From Rubrobacter sp. (GTDB taxonomy: Bacteria; Actinomycetota; Rubrobacteria; Rubrobacterales; Rubrobacteraceae): DNA of 10,827 bases. Under the pieces are notes generated by a model, which made no database searches, was not told the origin of the DNA, and saw only the letters and a program-made list of their open reading frames with translations. Positions 1 through 6,025 of this stretch are shown here, piece by piece; within the stretch, counting starts at the first letter, position 1, and each line of letters starts with the position of its first letter. The DNA lies in assembly GCA_016781885.1 (NCBI GenBank), contig JADDPM010000072.1:1-10827 (forward strand), given 5' to 3'. Both the position numbers and the translations under genes were made by a program.

Positions 1-18
1 TATAGGAGCGTAGTAAGG

Positions 19-47
19 GGCTGCCCCGTTGCCTCTATTCACCGAGC
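19..47 (+). repeat. Dispersed repeat, copy 1
   Basis: Bases 19-44 match 6786-6811 at 25 of 26 positions, and bases 33-47 (ctctattcaccgagc) recur exactly at 5953-5967. A weaker relative begins at 9004. All copies lie between genes and in the same orientation. The function is unknown. It could be an intergenic repeat that serves as an insertion target, since two of the relatives abut inverted-repeat elements. The rest of 1-198 shows no convincing gene: a 62-codon minus-strand reading frame at 35-223 has no ribosome binding site or recognisable motif. Confidence 0.6.
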
Positions 48-198
48 AGAGCCTCCCATGAGAACCCGTCGCACCGCTCGGCCTTCTGGCTCCTATAGCG
101 CTGACCGGGTCTCCTCACTTCAATAAGCAGCGGAGGTGCGGGAAGCCCCGGCGGGTGCTGATTGCAGTGGGAATGTCCAGATTTAGCCAATCCTAGTA

Positions 199-312
199 AG
201 AGCTTCCGCCAATAGGCTGGCAACTTTTCATACTTGGCAGCTCTCAGAGCGATTCGACAGCCTTCCCATCGTTTCTTGACACATACGCTACTTGCCTATT
301 GGCGGAGCCTCT
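199..312. repeat. Imperfect 19-bp inverted repeat, possible MITE, overlapping the GST stop
   Basis: Bases 199-217 and 294-312 are inverted copies matching at 17 of 19 positions. The inner 13 bp (tccgccaataggc at 205-217) are perfect. The 76 bases between carry no reading frame of note. The right arm includes the first two bases of the GST stop codon (complement of 311-313). The unit could be a small non-autonomous element of 114 bp, or a long stem-loop terminating the minus-strand GST transcript. No clear target-site duplication flanks it, so the mobile-element reading is uncertain. Confidence 0.4.
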
Positions 313-1009
313 AAGTACGCCGCTTGCCCCCAAACAGCACGTCGCGGGCTTCTTCGCCGAGATCCTCCATCGGGCGGCGCAGCTCTTCACCCACCTCCAT
401 CCCCCGCCGGACCGCCGCGCGCGATCCTACCTCCTCATACCAGCGCCTGAGGTTCGGGAAGTTCTCCATCCTTTGCCCCTGCTTCTCGGGGGAGGCGACC
501 CAGGGATAGACAGCCATGTCGACGATGGAGTATTCGCCGGCGAAGTGCTCGACCTCCGAGAGGCGCCGGTCCGTGACCCCGTAGAGGCGAGCCGCCTCGT
601 TGGTATAGCGCTCTACGGCATAGGGTATCTCCTCGGGTGCGTACTGCCTAAAGTGATGGGCTTGGCCAAGCATCGGCCCCACGGAACTCACTTGGAACAT
701 CAGCCATTGCAACGCCTCGTACCTCCCGCGGGTGGAGTGCGGCAAGAACCTGCCTACCTTCTCGGCGAGGTAGATCAGGATCGCTCCCGACTCGAAGATG
801 GAGATGGGCTCCCCGTCTGGGCCCTCATGGTCGACGATGGCGGGCATCTTATTGTTGGGGCTTATCTTGAGGAACTCCTCTTCGAACTGGCCGCCCGCCG
901 TGATGTCGACCGGTACCAGGTTATAGGGAAGTTCGGCTTCTTCTAGGAAGATAGTGATCTTCTTCCCATTGGGCGTCGGCCAGTAGTAGAGATCGATAGG
1001 CTGTGGCAT
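311..1009 (-). CDS. Glutathione S-transferase family protein (YfcG/YghU-like disulfide-bond oxidoreductase)
   Basis: A 232-residue cytosolic protein with the N-terminal thioredoxin-like GST domain (about residues 1-90) and the helical C-terminal domain (about 95-215). The Nu-class signature is clear: PTPNGKKITIFLEEA near the start, SPNNKMPAIVD, then FESGAILIYLAEK, followed by LQWLMFQV, GPMLGQAHHF, IPYAVERY and FAGEYSIVDMAVYPW. Family members use glutathione to reduce disulfides or act as glutathione peroxidases and lack a catalytic Ser/Tyr. The start chosen is the ATG at 1009, because GAGGAG lies nine bases upstream and the E. coli family member starts at the same point. An ATG at 1018 sits directly on the GAGGAG and is unlikely. 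The protein is about 15 residues longer than YfcG at the C-terminus, and its stop lies inside an inverted repeat. It is divergent from the HIT gene. The exact substrate is unknown. Confidence 0.9.
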   Translation of the reverse strand: MPQPIDLYYWPTPNGKKITIFLEEAELPYNLVPVDITAGGQFEEEFLKISPNNKMPAIVDHEGPDGEPISIFESGAILIYLAEKVGRFLPHSTRGRYEALQWLMFQVSSVGPMLGQAHHFRQYAPEEIPYAVERYTNEAARLYGVTDRRLSEVEHFAGEYSIVDMAVYPWVASPEKQGQRMENFPNLRRWYEEVGSRAAVRRGMEVGEELRRPMEDLGEEARDVLFGGKRRT

Positions 1010-1316
1010 CGGCGTCATCTCCTCGTATAGCGCGGCGTAATGCAAAGCATTGTACCGAGCCGCAGCGGTCGGCACTTGGCGACCCCTCCACAAACCGAGT
1101 TATTGCTGCCTACCAACGACACGACCCGCTTCCGAGGACTGTTTCGCGCAACCTCGCGCGAGACCCTACTTCCCGGCGGGTATGGCCACTGGTGTGGGGC
1201 TCTCAGGGGTGCTGGAAGGCCCCGGTGAGGGCGTACCCTTTGCTGGCGAGGACTTGTCGAGGCGCCTCAGACGCTTGGGTGTTACCATCGCCCGAAATAG
1301 ATAGGAGGAGCAGCGC
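1010..1316. other. Divergent intergenic region between GST and HIT genes
   Basis: These 307 bases separate the two divergent genes and should hold both promoters. I could not pick a convincing -35/-10 pair on either strand. A plus-strand frame at 1050-1304 stays open for 84 codons, with a gene-like end (SRRLRRLGVTIAR), but it has no ribosome binding site or known motif and I do not call it. The last bases, AGGAGG at 1303-1308, are the HIT gene's Shine-Dalgarno sequence. Confidence 0.5.
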
Positions 1317-1751
1317 ATGGGGACGGTTTTCACACGCATCATCGAGGGGGAGGTGCCAGCCCGCTTCGTCTGGCGCGACCGTTCGTGCGTGGCCTTCCTG
1401 AACATCACCCCCCTCGCCCCGGGCCACACGCTCGTCGTCCCCAAAGAAGAGGCCGACCACTGGATCGACCTCGGTCCCGGGCTGGCCGCGCACCTTATGT
1501 CTGTCTCCCAGGTCATCGGCAAGGCCGTTCAGAAAAGCTTCGAACCGGAGAAGGTCGGGCTCGCGATAGGGGGACTGGAGATTCCCCACACCCACGTCCA
1601 TGTGTAGCCTATCCACGGGCCCATGTCCTTCCCAATAAGTCCCAATGAAGAAGACTCGCCGGAGCCCAACTGGGGAAAGCTAGACGAGGCGGCCGGTAGC
1701 ATCAGGCGGGCGCTCAAGGACCTCGGCTTTCAGCAGTACGTAACCGACTGA
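1317..1751 (+). pseudogene. HIT family nucleotide-binding hydrolase, interrupted by an in-frame TAG
   Basis: The protein starts MGTVFTRIIEGEVPARFVW and matches small bacterial HIT (histidine triad) proteins, which hydrolyse or transfer nucleotides at the alpha phosphate. AGGAGG at 1303-1308, eight bases before the ATG, fixes the start. The triad HTHVHV occupies residues 91-96, and the next codon (1605-1607) is TAG. Reading on in the same frame gives PIHGPMSFP, then WGKLDEAAGSIRRALKDLGF and a TGA at 1749-1751. That tail is what the family has after the triad, and in homologs Leu or Val stands where the TAG is, so a single TTG-to-TAG change explains it. All three triad histidines are retained, but the C-terminal 47 residues that complete the fold are lost. 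The gene is probably recently inactivated. Read-through or a sequencing error are alternatives. Confidence 0.85.
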
Positions 1752-2092
1752 AGGCAGCGTACCGTTGGAACCTTCGGCTGGCGGGGAGGCCCCGATGGAG
1801 TTGCTCGCGACTAGGTAGGCTGAGACGAACGCAAATTACGACAACAGCGTCCGTCCCTTTCCACGTTAGGCTCGCGCCCGACGGTGCGACCCATCGCATA
1901 GTGCGCGAGGCCCTCGAAAAGGCGAAAGCGGGGTAGATAGAGCCACCGTTCGGAGGTGCGGCGCCCGAGGGGCCGCCCGGGGTAAGCAAGCACTTAAAAC
2001 GGCTTCAATGCTGTGAGCACTATTAGAGGCAACCAGCCCCCTAGCTTTAGGCGCGAGTTCCTTACCCCTTTAGCTGATACTGCCCTCGACCC
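1752..2092. other. Intergenic region with a possible gene remnant
   Basis: No intact gene is visible between the HIT pseudogene and the HicB promoter. A GC-rich stem-loop can form around 1957-1976 (gcggc pairing with gccgc, inner ccc with ggg), but no T-run follows it. The only coding-like stretch is the possible remnant at 1820-1936. Confidence 0.5.
1820..1936 (+). pseudogene. Possible C-terminal gene remnant
   Basis: One plus-strand frame reads PFHVRLAPDGATHRI followed by VREALEKAKAG and a TAG at 1934-1936. The residue order and G/C-ending codons look like the end of a real protein, in contrast to the sequence upstream. No start codon with a ribosome binding site precedes it in frame. A short frame beginning ATGGAGTTG at 1795, preceded by GGGAGG-like sequence, runs in another frame to a TAG at 1816-1818. 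I do not recognise a family. It may be a frameshifted or truncated relic, or chance. Confidence 0.22.
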
Positions 2093-2121
2093 TTGACAAC
2101 TTCGTTATTTGCGGCCATTGT
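2093..2121 (+). promoter_or_regulatory. Putative sigma-70-type promoter for the HicB-like gene
   Basis: A perfect -35 hexamer TTGACA (2093-2098) is followed after 17 bases by CATTGT (2116-2121), which keeps the A at position 2 and T at position 6 of the -10 consensus. Transcription would begin near 2128 and give a leader of about 40 bases before the GTG start at 2170. The position just ahead of an orphan regulator-like gene supports it. The weak -10 lowers confidence. Confidence 0.45.
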
Positions 2122-2169
2122 CACGGTAGAAACGATCCATCATGGGTTGCGGGGCAAGGAGGTTGCACG

Positions 2170-2403
2170 GTGCGAGAGCCAGAGTACAAGTACACCATAG
2201 AGATATTCTGGAGCGAAGAGGATGGCGGCTTCATCGCCTGCGTACCCGACTTAAAGAATTGCGCGGCCTGGGGTGCGAGCTACGAGGAAGCCCTGGCTCA
2301 GGCGCATCTAGCCATCCGGGCGGACCTCATGTCCAGGCGGGTGTTCGGAGAGCCGATCCCCGAACCGACGCCCCGGATTCTAGCCCAGCAATCAATCGGC
2401 TAG
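2170..2403 (+). CDS. HicB-like antitoxin family protein
   Basis: A 77-residue protein of the HicB/UPF0150 family. The fold is the small RNase-H-like domain found in HicB antitoxins: YKYTIEIFWSEEDGGFIACV, then PDLKNCAAWGASYEEAL and AQAHLAIRADL. In complete systems HicB blocks the HicA mRNA interferase and often autorepresses the operon. The GTG start is fixed by a strong AAGGAGG at 2156-2162 with a seven-base spacer. The C-terminal part is a short tail (FGEPIPEPTPRI) without an obvious helix-turn-helix or ribbon-helix-helix DNA-binding domain, so it belongs to the short form. No HicA partner with its conserved Gly-Ser-His motif is visible on either side, so it is an orphan antitoxin or an independent member of the family. 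Confidence 0.85.
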   Translation: MREPEYKYTIEIFWSEEDGGFIACVPDLKNCAAWGASYEEALAQAHLAIRADLMSRRVFGEPIPEPTPRILAQQSIG

Positions 2404-2419
2404 CACGCAACCCAGCCAG

Positions 2420-2578
2420 GTGATTGGAGGCAAAAACCTCTTCAAAGCCGCCCCAAAGGCCGTTGAAGTCGCAGAGCTAGTACCAGCGGCCCCCTTTGCT
2501 CGTCGGAGCCTGCGAGCGCTCAAAAGGCTTTTTGACAACACCCCTTGGGATCGGGGAATTGCGCGGCTCTCTCGGTGA
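2420..2578 (+). CDS. Small ORF of unknown function, doubtful
   Basis: A GTG-initiated frame of 52 codons begins 16 bases after the HicB-like stop. It reads VIGGKNLFKAAPKAVEVAEL and later RRSLRALKRLFDNTPWDRG, ending in TGA. It is basic and could fold as helices. The spacing would suit a co-transcribed partner of the antitoxin, but there is no Shine-Dalgarno sequence at the right distance and it shows none of the HicA residues. It may be a relic or chance. Confidence 0.2.
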   Translation: MIGGKNLFKAAPKAVEVAELVPAAPFARRSLRALKRLFDNTPWDRGIARLSR

Positions 2579-2600
2579 TCGACAACGAGATCTATATCCT

Positions 2601-2626
2601 CAGAAGACGGTCTGCAACATCTTCTG
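2601..2626 (+). terminator. Weak stem-loop downstream of the HicB-like gene
   Basis: CAGAAGA (2601-2607) pairs perfectly with TCTTCTG (2620-2626) around a 12-base loop. A short T-run (cctttt) follows about ten bases later. The stem is AT-rich for this genome and far from the gene's end, so terminator activity is only possible. Confidence 0.2.
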
Positions 2627-2820
2627 TTAGACCTTTTGCCCGTATCTAAGGCTAAGCGCCCTACATCCCTCGGAGGGATAGAACACTTCTTTTCTAGATT
2701 TAGAGTAGTACAGACACCAGTGAGCTCGTTCGTACCGGCTTCGGATTCTTTCCGCCGCGCTAAGGAGGGGGTTGCGACGGAAAGAGTTTGAATCGCCTTT
2801 GCGTACCAAGACGGAGCGTT

Positions 2821-2840
2821 GAGCCGTTGCTTGACGGCTC
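2821..2840 (-). terminator. Hairpin at the end of the 116-aa hypothetical gene
   Basis: GAGCCGT (2821-2827) and ACGGCTC (2834-2840) form a perfect 7-bp stem with a six-base loop, touching the stop codon of the minus-strand gene that ends at 2840. The position fits a transcription end for that gene. There is no T-run on the minus strand after the stem, so it would be a non-canonical terminator. Confidence 0.35.
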
Positions 2841-3190
2841 TACCTCTTGAATCCGCCTCCGGCGGGGCGCTCGATAATCTTTATAAATTCATCGAAGGTC
2901 CACCGCCGGTCCCGGCCATCATAGTTGGGTGGCGGGTTTAGAGCGAAGTCAGTGTAACCCTCTCTAATTGCCCGCTCGCACAACTCAATGAGATGATCAG
3001 CCGATTCGGTGCGGAGCATCGTCCACTGTCCGGGCGGCATCCCCTGTCCCTGCTTGAAAGTATCGGCATTCCACCGGGTGCTGAAGAAACAGAAGAACTT
3101 CGTGTCGTCTAGGTTCAGGGCCAACGGTTCAAGCTCGTCGTTAACGAACCAATACAACGCTTGTACAAGCCGGGTGTTTCCCTTGGGCAT
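2840..3190 (-). CDS. Conserved-looking hypothetical protein, 116 aa
   Basis: I do not recognise the family. The start is the ATG at 3190, supported by AGGGAGGG at 3193-3200 immediately upstream. The same frame stays open much further upstream (to 3787), but that extension overlaps the MBL-fold gene on the other strand and lacks protein-like features. The soluble, mixed alpha/beta protein begins MPKGNTRLVQALYWFV and contains DDTKFFCFFSTRWNADTF, a segment PPGQWTMLRTESADHLIELC, then FALNPPPNYDGRDRRWTFDE and a basic tail. It is rich in Trp and Phe, which suggests a folded core, and has no signal peptide or membrane helix. It stands alone on the minus strand, with no operon partner to hint at a role. 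Confidence 0.7.
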   Translation of the reverse strand: MPKGNTRLVQALYWFVNDELEPLALNLDDTKFFCFFSTRWNADTFKQGQGMPPGQWTMLRTESADHLIELCERAIREGYTDFALNPPPNYDGRDRRWTFDEFIKIIERPAGGGFKR

Positions 3191-3460
3191 ATCCCTCCCT
3201 ATATGCGTAGCTAAGCTAAGTGTAATGCAAGAAAGAAGAGCCGGACGCCAGAACTGGGGAGCAGCTGATGTGGTGAGCCCCGCTCTCGGGCTTGGAGTTG
3301 TCGCCATAGCCTCGCAAGTCCGCAGCGACACAGCGAAGGGTTCTGTGAGAAGAGGCGCAACTAGGTGCCACATCGCAAGAAGGATCAGAGCGGCAGTGGA
3401 AGGCCGTCTGGAGACACTCCCCGGGGGTAGTGCGTCCCGGCTGAGTTGTACAATCGCGCG

Positions 3461-4156
3461 ATGGACTTCCTTACTCTCCAAGCTCCTAACCCCGGGCCAC
3501 TCACGCTCGAAGGCACCAACACTTACGTGGTTGAGGGAACGGTCGTGGACCCGGGCTCCAACCGCGAGAGGCACTTGGAGGCCATCCTCGCCGCCGCAGG
3601 CCGCGTGGAGCGCATAGTTCTCACTCATCACCATCCCGACCACGCGGCCGGGGCCAGGCGGCTCTCTGAGCTCTCGGGGGCCTCGGTCCTCGCCTTCGGC
3701 ACGGAACTCTCGGACGGGTATAGGGTAGGCGAGCTCGTGGCCGTACACACTCCGGGGCACTCCCCAGACCACCTCTGCTTCTGGCACCCGGAAAGCCGCA
3801 CCTTACTCTCCGGCGACCTCATAGCAGGGGAGGGCAGCATCCTCATTGCCCCACCAGAGGGAGATCTGCAGGCTTACGTCGATTCCCTGGAGCGGGTCCG
3901 AGCCCTAGCCCCTAGTCGCATCTTGCCCGGGCACGGACCGGAGGTACAAGATGCCAAGGCGAAGATCGAGGAGTATCTAACCCACCGTCGGGAGCGCGAG
4001 GCGCAGGTGGTTGCGGCCCTCAGGTCGGGCGCGTCCTCTGTGAAGGAGATCGTGGAGGCAGCCTATGCGGACGTCCCGCTGGTGAAGCGCCGTTATGCTG
4101 AGCTCTCGGCCCAGGCACACCTGGAAAAGCTCAACCACCGGATTTCTCAAGACTGA
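3461..4156 (+). CDS. Metallo-beta-lactamase fold hydrolase (LACTB2/glyoxalase II-like)
   Basis: A 231-residue soluble hydrolase. The MBL domain fills about residues 1-165: EGTNTYVVEG, the zinc motif HHHPDH (residues 56-61), HTPGHSPDH (about 96-104), the bridging Asp in LSGDLIAGEG (about 119) and the last zinc ligand in LPGHGPEV (about 158). The ligand set for a two-metal site is complete. The C-terminal 70 residues form the winged-helix-like extension of the LACTB2 subgroup (IEEYLTHRREREAQV to AQAHLEKL). Relatives act as thioesterases, glyoxalase II-like enzymes or endoribonucleases, so the substrate cannot be fixed. The start is taken as the ATG at 3461. A TTG at 3446 in the same frame would add five residues. 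Neither has a good Shine-Dalgarno sequence. The gene is intact, unlike several neighbours. Confidence 0.88.
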   Translation: MDFLTLQAPNPGPLTLEGTNTYVVEGTVVDPGSNRERHLEAILAAAGRVERIVLTHHHPDHAAGARRLSELSGASVLAFGTELSDGYRVGELVAVHTPGHSPDHLCFWHPESRTLLSGDLIAGEGSILIAPPEGDLQAYVDSLERVRALAPSRILPGHGPEVQDAKAKIEEYLTHRREREAQVVAALRSGASSVKEIVEAAYADVPLVKRRYAELSAQAHLEKLNHRISQD

Positions 4157-4201
4157 TGCTAGTCACAATTAGTCTCCTTGCCTCAGAATCGGCCGATCGC
4201 G

Positions 4202-4294
4202 CCGGTCAGGGGCGAATAACGTCCGAAATTGCAGTAGATAAGCCGAAAGAGTGACCGGCCCTCTTCCGGTCACGGGGGAAGTCTCACCGGTCAC
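4202..4294. promoter_or_regulatory. Cluster of CCGGTCA half-sites, possible operator or hairpin
   Basis: The heptamer CCGGTCA occurs at 4202-4208, 4266-4272 and 4287-4293, and inverted at 4252-4258. The central pair forms a perfect 8-bp inverted repeat, GTGACCGG (4251-4258) and CCGGTCAC (4266-4273), with a seven-base loop. The fourth copy (CCGGTCAC, 4287-4294) is a direct repeat starting 21 bases after the third, about two helical turns. No T-run follows the stem, so a simple terminator for the MBL gene is less likely than an operator for the membrane genes starting at 4362. The binding protein is unknown. Confidence 0.4.
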
Positions 4295-4361
4295 CCTCTG
4301 CCTAACCATTCTCACTGCCAGGGTGACTTTCTAGATAACGTAGCAGGGGTATCTAGGGGCA

Positions 4362-5099
4362 ATGTCCATTGTTACAGTCGTCTCCCTACTCGCCGTGGTC
4401 GGCTTGGTCGTCGTGCACCTGGTCTCCAACAGGTTGCGCTTCCTCGAAGGCAACCCCCACAGCATCTGGCTTTCGATGGCAGGCGGCGTCTCTGTGACCT
4501 ACGTCTTTTCCACCTCCTGCCCGAGCTCGCCGAGAGCCAGGAGGTGATCGCCGAGGCAGTGGGCGAAGGCCTCGCCTTCCTGGAGAGCCACGTCTACCTG
4601 CTGGCGCTCCTGGGGCTGCTCGTCTTCTATGGCTTGGAGCGGGCCGCCAAGGTCTCGCGCGGGCGCCATAATGCGGCGGGGTGGGGGACCGTGCGAGTGG
4701 GGACGTTTTCTGGATACATAGCGTCTCGTTTGGGATCTACAACGCCATCATCGCTACCTGCTCCTTAACCGCATAGCCACGGGGCTTGGGGCACTCTTGC
4801 TGTTCTTCATCGCCATGGCGTTGCACTTCGTGGTCAACGACTATGGGCTGCGCGAGGACCACAAGGATCTCTACAGCCGCGTCGGGCGATGGGTGCTAGC
4901 CGCCGCTGTCTTCGTTGGGTGGTTGGTCGGTCTGCTGATGGAGATCCCCGATCCAGCCCTCGCCGTGCTGATCGCCTTCTTATCCGGCGGGATAATCCTC
5001 TGCGTCCTCAAAGAGGAGCTGCCTAGGGAACGCGAGAGCCGGTCTTGGCCCCTGGCGCTCGGTATGGCGATCTACGCGGCCATCTTGCTGGTGCTGTGA
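4362..5099 (+). pseudogene. ZIP-like polytopic membrane protein gene with three single-base deletions
   Basis: The protein is readable only by switching frames three times, each a loss of one base. The first frame gives MSIVTVVSLLAVVGLVVVHL to GGVSVTYVF. Near 4509 it shifts to HLLPELAESQEVIAEAVGEG and LLALLGLLVFYGLERA. In the G-rich 4678-4688 it shifts to ASGDVFWIHSVSFGIYNAII. At about 4753 it shifts to YLLLNRIATGLGALLLFFIA and on to the TGA at 5097-5099. Restored, it has about eight membrane helices. HLLPELAE and the late LSGGIILCVLKEELP echo ZIP-transporter motifs, so I infer a divergent ZIP-like protein, though the annotation in homologs may be only membrane protein. All three lesions fall in or near homopolymers (T-run, G-runs, GG), so sequencing error must be excluded before calling it dead. 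Confidence 0.8.
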
Positions 5100-5126
5100 G
5101 GCGAAAGAGCCAAAGAAGGGCATAAA

Positions 5127-5201
5127 ATGACCTTTGAACGCTTTGGAGAGGCCCTTCAAGAGGACTACAGTTTTGGTGTCAAGAGGCCAGGACTCAGGTA
5201 G
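5127..5201 (+). CDS. Possible 24-codon leader ORF before the ZIP gene
   Basis: ATG at 5127 is preceded by AAGAAGGG with a seven-base gap and opens a frame reading MTFERFGEALQEDYSFGVKR and four more residues to a TAG at 5199-5201. The end lies 16 bases before the ZIP start, and the TAG overlaps a purine-rich stretch that could act as ribosome binding site for the ZIP gene, so translational coupling is possible. The frame is too short to judge by composition and may be chance. Confidence 0.25.
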   Translation: MTFERFGEALQEDYSFGVKRPGLR

Positions 5202-5217
5202 GAGCTGCTAGGGCCGC

Positions 5218-5949
5218 ATGGAGGCATTGTTAGCGGGATTCTGGGGCTTCGTAGGAGGTATCTCCCTGCTCGTCGGGGCGCTCGTTGGTCTCTGCGCTGA
5301 GGCCTCGCAGCGAGTTATCTCCATCGTGATGGCTATCGGTGCAGGGGTGCTGATCTCCTCGGTGGCCTTCGAGCTGATGGAGGAGGCCTACCGGGAGGGC
5401 GGCTTTGACACGCCTGCCATCGGCTTGCTGTTGGGGGCAGTAGCCTACTTCGCGGCCGACTGGGCGGTCAGCCGACACGCCAAGCACCGCAAGCGCTCCC
5501 AAGGCCAGCAGGAGGGCGGCTCCGACACGGCCATCGCCATAGGGGCGCTGATGGACGGTATCCCCGAATCGGTTGCCATAGGAATAAGCCTCATCGGCGG
5601 TGGGTCGGTGAGTTGGGTGTTCGTGGTCGCCGTGTTCCTCTCCAACGTGCCCGAGGGCCTCTCGGCGGCGGCCGGCATGAAGAAGGCCGGTCATTCGGCG
5701 GCCTACATGTTGGGGCTGTGGGGCTCGGTCGTCGTCGTCGCGGCGCTGAGCGCGCTATTCGGGTACCTGTTTCTGGCCGGGGCATCCGAAGACACGGTGG
5801 CGGTGATTCAGTCGTTCGCGGCCGGAGCGATCCTCACGATGCTGGCTTCCACTATGTTGCCAGAGGCCTATGAGGAAGGAGGGGCAGTGGTGGGGGTGGT
5901 CACCACGGTAGGCTTCCTCGTGGCCTTCATGTTGAGCCACTTGGAGTAG
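5218..5949 (+). CDS. ZIP family divalent metal transporter
   Basis: A 243-residue inner-membrane protein with eight predicted helices, the ZIP fold that moves Zn2+ or related divalent cations into the cytoplasm. Helix 2 has GAGVLISSVAFELMEEA. Helices 4 and 5, which form the binuclear metal site, read GALMDGIPESVAIGISL and VFLSNVPEGLSAAAG. Helix 7 carries AAGAILTMLASTMLPEA. The canonical histidines of helices 4 and 5 are replaced, leaving Asp, Asn and Glu ligands, a variant found in part of the family. The loop between helices 3 and 4 holds a His/Lys-rich stretch (RHAKHRKRSQ). The ATG at 5218 is preceded by AGGG and a purine-rich AGGTAGGAG further up. It follows the broken ZIP-like gene on the same strand and may share its promoter. 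It is intact. Confidence 0.9.
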   Translation: MEALLAGFWGFVGGISLLVGALVGLCAEASQRVISIVMAIGAGVLISSVAFELMEEAYREGGFDTPAIGLLLGAVAYFAADWAVSRHAKHRKRSQGQQEGGSDTAIAIGALMDGIPESVAIGISLIGGGSVSWVFVVAVFLSNVPEGLSAAAGMKKAGHSAAYMLGLWGSVVVVAALSALFGYLFLAGASEDTVAVIQSFAAGAILTMLASTMLPEAYEEGGAVVGVVTTVGFLVAFMLSHLE

Positions 5950-5952
5950 GCA

Positions 5953-5967
5953 CTCTATTCACCGAGC
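5953..5967 (+). repeat. Dispersed repeat, copy 2
   Basis: Fifteen bases identical to 33-47 and sharing ctctattcaccg with 6800-6811, just after the ZIP stop codon. The orientation is the same as in the other copies. Confidence 0.55.
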
Positions 5968-6025
5968 TTCCGACAAGGTGTGTTATCGGAAATTAAGCTT
6001 CAGGTGGCTCACATCCTCGGAAGCT
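5965..6025. terminator. Nested inverted repeats between convergent genes
   Basis: AGCTTCCGA (5965-5973) is matched by TCGGAAGCT at 6017-6025 (9 bp, perfect). It also has an alternative partner, since TTCCGA (5968-5973) pairs with TCGGAA (5986-5991). The region lies between the convergent ZIP gene and the minus-strand membrane gene whose stop codon begins at 6025. Two mutually exclusive stems sharing one arm would suit a bidirectional terminator, but no strong T-run follows on either strand. Confidence 0.35.

Larger units (their letters stand above)
2404..2839. other. Intergenic region without a confident gene
   Basis: 436 bases follow the HicB-like gene. They hold a weak 52-codon plus-strand frame (2420-2578), a 7-bp hairpin (2601-2626) and a minus-strand 60-codon frame with a TTG start (2627-2809). 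That last frame reads like protein in places (SRKEVFYPSEG) but has no ribosome binding site I trust. The region may be the eroded site of a lost gene such as a HicA toxin, though no HicA motif survives. Confidence 0.45.

Noticed and set aside
276..304. TTGACA at 276-281 as a promoter
   Set aside because: No acceptable -10 hexamer lies 16-18 bases downstream (ttggcg), and no plus-strand gene follows.
299..946. 215-codon plus-strand open frame antisense to the GST
   Set aside because: It is a shadow of the GST gene: proline- and leucine-rich without motifs, no ribosome binding site, while the minus strand matches a known family throughout.
3191..3787. Upstream extension of the 116-aa minus-strand gene to 315 codons
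   Set aside because: The extension runs antisense through the start of the MBL-fold gene and lacks protein-like features. A strong AGGGAGGG site marks the start at 3190.
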